Below are positions 7,553 to 11,328 of a DNA stretch of 11,328 nucleotides, piece by piece. The translations under genes were made by a program, and so were the position numbers. The stretch comes from Stramenopiles sp. TOSAG23-2. Lineage: Eukaryota; Sar. Numbering within the stretch: the first letter of the stretch is position 1; each line of letters starts with the position of its first letter. The notes under the pieces were generated by a model, which worked only from the letters and a program-made list of their open reading frames with translations, had not been told where the DNA came from and did not search any database. The stretch is taken from NCBI GenBank assembly GCA_900128395.1, contig LT649943.1, positions 1 to 11,328 on the forward strand, written 5' to 3'.

Positions 7553-8226
7553 AAATACTGAAAACATGAAGATTGGAGGGAGGAAAAGGTATGATAAATG
7601 TTATGATTGGATGTAACATGACAAGGAGGGGTATGTGTTACGAAGTTCAAAGTGTGTTTTTAAAACAAATTACGAAAGTTCAAAAAGTGTGTTTTTATAA
7701 AAAAAAAAATCTTACGAAGCGTGTATTGTGTACTTCGTGTAAAATTTTTGAAAATTGTTTCCTTTTTTAAGATTATCAACATCAAGTAGGAAAAGAAAAC
7801 GAAAAGAAAAAATTACGAAGAGTTCAAAGTGTGTTTTTAAAACAAATTACGAAAGTTCAAAAAGTGTGTTCTTTAAAAAGAAAAAAATCTACGAAGCGTG
7901 TATTGTGTACCGTACTTCGTGTAAAAATTTTTTTTAAAATTGTTTCCTTTTTAAAAAGTACGTATATTTTACGAAGTATTTTTACTAAAAATATTTTGTG
8001 ACCGACACACTCTTTAATATGCATAGGTCAGAGGAGAGGGTGCTCCACGTAAAAAATGCTCTTTCCTTGTTTCTTTTTTTTGTGTTTTACTACGTGTGTG
8101 TACAAAAAATAAAAAGTAAAACCTGGAACGTAAAAAAATGTATAATCATACTACCAAAAGATTTTAGTGTATACGATTCCGTAAAAAAAATATTTAAAAA
8201 CACAGACTCGTCCCCATCATACAAAA
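7553..8226. other. Intergenic region between convergent genes
   Basis: This lies between the stop of the ankyrin gene (+) and the stop of the GT64-like gene (-), so it must hold both 3' ends. It contains the tandem duplication at 7638-7956 and, at about 8000-8060, a less AT-rich stretch (CCGACACACTC, AGAGGAGAGGGTGCTCC). The open frames here lack ATG starts or run antisense to the GT64-like gene; none is accepted. Confidence 0.6.
7638..7956 (+). repeat. Two-copy tandem repeat with TACGAAG motifs, 3' of ankyrin gene
   Basis: Copy A (about 7638-7772) and copy B (about 7813-7956) align almost throughout: TTACGAAG, AAAGTGTGTTTTTAAAACAA, TTACGAAAGTTCAAAAAGTG, TACGAAGCGTGTATTGTGTA, TACTTCGTGTAAAA and ATTGTTTCCTTTTT. 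Copy B has small insertions (for example CCG at about 7910). Each copy also pairs TACGAAG with CTTCGTGTA, so each can fold. A further TTTACGAAGTA lies at about 7970. It is non-coding and probably sits in the 3' UTR or downstream DNA. Confidence 0.85.
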
Positions 8227-9780
8227 TCAGACGGCAAACTTTTGTTTATTACATGATGATTTTGTATTTATATCTTTCACTGGCATGGAATAACAGAGTG
8301 GAAATTTATCATTTATTGATGATGATGATAATGGCTTGTTTTTATCTTTTCTATAATCATTTATACCATTCGGCGTTATGACATATTTATATGTTTGTGG
8401 TATCCAATTTACATTATGACCACCTTTTTTAATACCATCATTAAATGGATTACCAAATGTTTTAAACAATTGATGGATAAGAAATGCAACATGATGATGA
8501 TTAGTAGTAGTAGTAGTAGTAGTAGCAGTACTATGATCATCTTGCGAGTGTTGTTTTTTCCTCGTTGTTGTTTCATCTGCTGACATTACTACATTCTTGT
8601 TATCATTATTATTGTAGCTGTTATGATCATCATCATAAAAATTATAACAACTATCCATCCAACCAAGGCAAACCATTTGTGCAATACTATCTTTAAATTC
8701 TATATTATGTACAAATGAAAAAAATGAATCAATTCCAATACCATTAATATTTTGTAAAACTTTATGTAATTTATTATATTTTTTTGTTGAAGACAATGAC
8801 ATGAACAATCGATTGAAAAATGTATTTGAAACAATAGCACCTTTTGTTAATGCAATTGAATTATACGGATATGGTGAATAATAGGATGATTGTGATTGTT
8901 TTTGAATATTTTCTTCTGTCAATACGATACCATGAAATCCAACAATTGAATGATCTTTATATTTCATAAATTTTCGATATGCAAATTCTAACGCATTACA
9001 TGAATATAATGTTTTCAAATTTACTACAAAAATTGGATTTTGTTCAATATCATCATTATTATCTACGTTTTTTGTTTTAAACAAATGATTTATTTTAAAA
9101 TAATTTAAAATATCCATGTTGTTATCATTCTTATTATTATTCATATTCGTATTAAATCGTATGGTAATATTATTATTATGATCACCATTATGATGATTGG
9201 TGTGAAAAACATTATTGATATGATCAAAATAATTAACAACAACCTCATCACGATTTCGATTTGTATTATTATTATTATCAATAACATTTAATATATCATT
9301 GTAAAATTTTATATTTGGATTCTTATACTTATTATTATGATGATGATTCTGTTTATTGTTTCCTTCTTCATCTTTAGATGATGTTACAGATAATGGATAA
9401 TTCACGATAATACTTGCAACAATATCACATGTTTTCCAATGTGAAATATGTTTTTTAACATATAAATCATCTTGTTCGTTTTTCTTATTCAAAAAGGATG
9501 TAGTCAATGGAAATTCAGGGACAATTAATATATTTAATTTACTATACAAACCATGAAAATATTGATGCCGTACATGATTTAAATATGTTTGTTTCTTTTG
9601 ATATTGCTGTTCATATTCTTTTGATACCATACGCTTTGTAAAAGTAACAAAAGAATCGATTGATAAATCATATTGACTTGTCATCGTTGCAAGTAATATT
9701 GTTGATATGAAAAACATGCATATTAATATGAGAAAATATATACGTATCCTATTCATTATGATATACGTAGTTGTCGTCAT
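8227..9780 (-). CDS. Type II membrane protein resembling GT64 (exostosin-like) glycosyltransferases
   Basis: A 517-residue protein. Residues 8-32 (IMNRIRIYFLILICMFFIST) form a signal anchor, predicting a Golgi/ER lumenal catalytic domain. Long Asn/His/Asp-rich inserts (about 140-245, 380-396) and a Thr run (418-426) break up the fold. Between about 247 and 330 the order matches GT64 proteins: a hydrophobic strand (NPIFVVNLKTLYS), CNALEFAYRKF, SIVGFHGIV, then a Tyr-rich stretch and PYNSIALTKGAIVSNTFF. These enzymes transfer sugars from UDP-sugars in the secretory pathway. The metal-binding Asp triplet expected after the strand is replaced by Asn-Leu-Lys, so activity is doubtful or altered. The rest (to 517) is not recognised. 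Very AT-rich, ending in TGA. The family call rests on eye alignment only. Confidence 0.6.
   Translation of the reverse strand: MTTTTYIIMNRIRIYFLILICMFFISTILLATMTSQYDLSIDSFVTFTKRMVSKEYEQQYQKKQTYLNHVRHQYFHGLYSKLNILIVPEFPLTTSFLNKKNEQDDLYVKKHISHWKTCDIVASIIVNYPLSVTSSKDEEGNNKQNHHHNNKYKNPNIKFYNDILNVIDNNNNTNRNRDEVVVNYFDHINNVFHTNHHNGDHNNNITIRFNTNMNNNKNDNNMDILNYFKINHLFKTKNVDNNDDIEQNPIFVVNLKTLYSCNALEFAYRKFMKYKDHSIVGFHGIVLTEENIQKQSQSSYYSPYPYNSIALTKGAIVSNTFFNRLFMSLSSTKKYNKLHKVLQNINGIGIDSFFSFVHNIEFKDSIAQMVCLGWMDSCYNFYDDDHNSYNNNDNKNVVMSADETTTRKKQHSQDDHSTATTTTTTTNHHHVAFLIHQLFKTFGNPFNDGIKKGGHNVNWIPQTYKYVITPNGINDYRKDKNKPLSSSSINDKFPLCYSMPVKDINTKSSCNKQKFAV
8500..8526 (-). repeat. Trinucleotide microsatellite coding a Thr run
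   Basis: On the plus strand this is a run of TAG triplets with one AGC interruption; on the coding strand it gives ACT codons and a Thr tract at residues about 418-426 of the GT64-like protein. It is one of several coding triplet repeats in this gene (AAT, CAT and GAT tracts giving Asn, His and Asp runs). Confidence 0.75.
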
Positions 9781-9910
9781 TCACATCTAGAAAATATATA
9801 TCTATATCTGTTCACATCCAAAAAAGAAACTATATATCGATCTGTCCACACTGTTCACCTCCAAAAAAACTATATATTGATCTGTTCACCTCCAAATATA
9901 TATATATATA
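9779..9910 (-). repeat. Short tandem repeats directly upstream of the GT64-like gene
   Basis: About four degenerate units of 30-40 bases begin with TTCACATC or CTGTTCACCTCC, followed by an A run and CTATATAT(C/T)GATC; they start near 9779, 9808, 9842 and 9882 and end in a TA microsatellite (about 9894-9908). They lie in the 5' leader or promoter of the minus-strand gene. On that strand each unit reads GGAGGTGAACAG or similar next to a TATATAG box, so repeat number could affect expression; that is inference. Confidence 0.7.
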
Positions 9911-10269
9911 TTCACAACGGCAATCGTCGTCTACTGATGTGTCTCTTGCTCAGAATTCCGGGGTACTGTCTATGGGCTGTAATTATGCAGAAAGGTGGTA
10001 CAAAGTATAGTTTTACAATGTAGAAAGGTGATACAAAGTAATTTTACAGTGTACTTTGGCCTACGAAGGGACGACCGCGGGTAGCTACAGGACAGTATCA
10101 ATCTCGTCTGTATTGGTACATCTTGTATCTATCTATCTATCTACCTGTCTGTCTGTCTGTCATGTAGATCCATTTTTGAAAAGGTACATATATATGTACA
10201 TATTATTTGAAATTATTTATATGAAATTTATATGAAATTTATTATAAAATGGTGTCTGATGTGTGTAGT
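9911..10269. other. Non-coding region with short tandem and microsatellite repeats
   Basis: No gene is seen. The contents are a two-copy repeat of about 35 bases (about 9990-10052; AGAAAGGTG(G/A)TACAAAGTA), a GC-richer stretch near 10060-10090 (GGGACGACCGCGGGTAGC), a TATC/TGTC microsatellite (10126-10161) and the 16-base palindrome GTACATATATATGTAC (10184-10199). Confidence 0.6.
10126..10161 (+). repeat. Compound tetranucleotide microsatellite
   Basis: About four TATC units plus one TACC are followed by four TGTC units. This is typical of slippage-prone eukaryotic non-coding DNA and argues against a compact bacterial or phage source. Confidence 0.9.
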
Positions 10270-10581
10270 AAAACTGTAGAATCGTAGTCTGAACCTTTCA
10301 TTCCTCCTATATATAAAGTTGACTGTGACAAAATTGGCATAGAATAGCATATAAATAACATTAAGCTTATTCATAAAACTGTAAAATCGTAGTCTGAACC
10401 TTTCATTCCTCCTATATATAAGTTGACCGTGACAAAATTAAAATTTGGCATAGAATAGCATAGAAATAACATTAAGCTTATTCATAAAACTGTAGAATCG
10501 TAGTCTAAATATTTCATTCCTCCTATATATAATAGGTTATAAATGGCATATAAATAATTAAATAACATTAAGCTTATTCAT
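10270..10581 (+). repeat. Three-copy tandem repeat of about 100 bp
   Basis: The copies are 10270-10374, 10375-10485 and 10486-10581. Each begins AAAACTGTA(G/A)AATCGTAGTCT, continues with TTTCATTCCTCCTATATATA and ends with AAATAACATTAAGCTTATTCAT. Copies 1 and 2 also share TTGAC(T/C)GTGACAAAATT, which copy 3 has lost. A degenerate partial copy follows near 10695-10741. No ORF runs through the array, so it is a non-coding minisatellite. Confidence 0.9.
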
Positions 10582-10969
10582 ATGCTAAATAGGTACAAAA
10601 TCGATGAAAAACCTTAGAATTTATTTAGTGTGTGTCGGCACCGAAAAACCATCCTTAATCTCTCTGGAAAAACACTTGATTTTTGTCCCTTATTTAGCAT
10701 ATAAATAACACTTAATATACTTGATCTTATTTGTATGCTAATTTGTGCCAATATTTTATCCTTTTTTCAGTCAACTTTTATTAATAATTAATTATTACAT
10801 CACAACGTCGCTTAATGTGGTCAAAAATGGCCTTCAGCTCGCCATTTTTTTTTTTTTGAAAGATCACAATGATACATACCTGCTATTTCGCCCATATAGA
10901 AAATTTAGACTACAAAATAAGTACAAAAATGTTGTTTTTTTTTTTTCTTATTTTCGACTCCTCTCTTAC
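10582..10969. other. AT-rich non-coding region with hairpins
   Basis: No gene is accepted. An inverted pair TTAGCATA (10694-10701) and TATGCTAA (10734-10741) encloses a remnant of the upstream tandem repeat. A stronger hairpin followed by T lies at 10823-10857. There are T and A homopolymers up to 13 bases. Confidence 0.5.
10823..10857 (+). terminator. Hairpin plus T-tract, terminator-like
   Basis: AAAAATGGC (10823-10831) and GCCATTTTT (10841-10849) form a perfect 9-bp stem around the loop CTTCAGCTC, and the T run continues to 10857. The shape resembles an intrinsic terminator or the hairpin 3'-end signals of giant viruses, and a T tract could also stop RNA polymerase III. No recognised gene ends here on the plus strand, so its role is open. 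Confidence 0.4.
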
Positions 10970-11212
10970 CGTATATTGGAAGTATAAACCTGTTTTTCTC
11001 CTATCAAAACATCAAAACATGATAGGATATATGTACCGTAGTGTTAAAATATTAAGTACACATACTCACACATATCATCCTTTAAACAAAGTCAAATTCA
11101 AATTCAAATATAAACAACCATCAATATCATTTATTTATATCCATATAAACAACGCCTGCTCCCATGTCCTATCTTCGATGTATATTTGGTATGTTTTTAT
11201 GACACATTTCTA
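10970..11212 (-). repeat. Long dispersed repeat, copy 2 (inverted)
   Basis: Read on the minus strand, this starts TAGAAATGTGTCATAAAAAC and follows the order of copy 1 at 2174-2415: GGATATAAATAAAT, TTTGAATTTGAATTTGA, GATATGTGTGAGTATGTGT, AACACTAC, CCTATCAT, TTTATACTT. It is diverged with small indels. With copy 1 it forms inverted repeats around a 9-kb segment that holds the transporter, ankyrin and GT64-like genes. Confidence 0.75.
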
Positions 11213-11290
11213 AAATATTACAATTTTGACTGGCCTATCACAAGAATACAATTTAGTACAAAATACCGTTGTAATATTTTAGAAATGTGT
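11202..11290. repeat. 22-bp perfect inverted repeat around a 45-base spacer
   Basis: Bases 11202-11223 are the exact reverse complement of 11269-11290 (arm core TTTCTAAAATATTACAA). The arms are the outer ends of repeat copies 2 and 3, which face away from each other. The spacer (11224-11268) is AT-rich and non-coding. The perfect arms contrast with the diverged inner parts of the copies. Confidence 0.9.
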
Positions 11291-11328
11291 TAATTACACA
11301 TACCAAATATACAACGAAGTATGCTATA
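11280..11328 (+). repeat. Long dispersed repeat, copy 3 (cut by window end)
   Basis: These 49 bases match 2174-2221 in direct orientation (TAGAAATGTGTTAATtACAC, then CCAAATATACAACGAAGTAT and GCTATA) with a few substitutions and one inserted base. It continues beyond the window. It shows that the repeat is a family with at least three members here. Confidence 0.8.

Noticed and set aside
7573-7937. Two short plus-strand frames over the duplicated region
   Set aside because: They start at non-ATG codons and simply translate the tandem non-coding repeat.
7998-8381. 127-codon plus-strand frame
   Set aside because: It begins at GTG, not ATG, is rich in Lys/Phe/Tyr from AT-rich DNA, and its second half is antisense to the GT64-like gene.
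9779-10581. CRISPR-like arrangement of repeats
   Set aside because: Units are degenerate, adjacent rather than separated by unique spacers of even length, with no cas genes and eukaryote-style sequence.
10869-11213. 114-codon plus-strand frame starting at ATG
   Set aside because: Most of it lies in the dispersed repeat copy 2, whose copy 1 counterpart does not keep the frame; composition is AT-rich noise.

Overview
The window looks like DNA from a microbial eukaryote (an AT-rich protist, possibly a stramenopile or diatom-like alga), perhaps with a stretch of giant-virus-like DNA at its left end. The evidence is monocistronic, intron-free, ATG-started genes separated by long AT-rich spacers with no ribosome-binding-site pattern, a 12-TM-type SLC13 carrier with a long hydrophilic N-terminus, an ankyrin protein with an F-box-like segment, and a type II membrane protein rich in Asn, His, Asp and Thr runs that resembles Golgi glycosyltransferases. 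Taxonomy is inference; no marker gene settles it.

Left block (1-2173): three compactly spaced minus-strand genes. The first is an armadillo-repeat-like gene running off the left edge, broken by an in-frame TAA (401-403) and a one-base frameshift (about 125-130). Next is an 85-residue orphan ORF (651-908). Third is a thymidylate synthase (1189-1986) with an intact catalytic core but an abnormal N-terminus that lacks the dUMP-phosphate-binding Arg motif and has a 31-bp tandem duplication just upstream. A perfect 29-bp-arm palindrome (1048-1106) sits just 3' of the thymidylate synthase, like the hairpin 3'-end signals of Mimivirus relatives.

Middle and right blocks (2174-11328): a well-preserved SLC13-type sodium/anion symporter (3120-4868, +), a long AT-rich spacer containing a possible 594-bp MITE-like element (5801-6394), an ankyrin/F-box-like protein (6599-7552, +) with a duplicated 3' region, and a GT64-like type II membrane protein (8227-9780, -). 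The last gene is followed by a repeat-dense 1.5 kb. This 9-kb block is bounded by a diverged repeat of about 240 bp, present at 2174-2415, in inverted orientation at 10970-11212, and again in direct orientation from 11280 to the window end.

The genes show no shared pathway. The most notable points are the repeat-bounded 9-kb block, the decay of the left-hand genes next to its boundary, the palindrome, the shared 12-mer near two genes, and the apparent loss of the DxD motif in the GT64-like protein.
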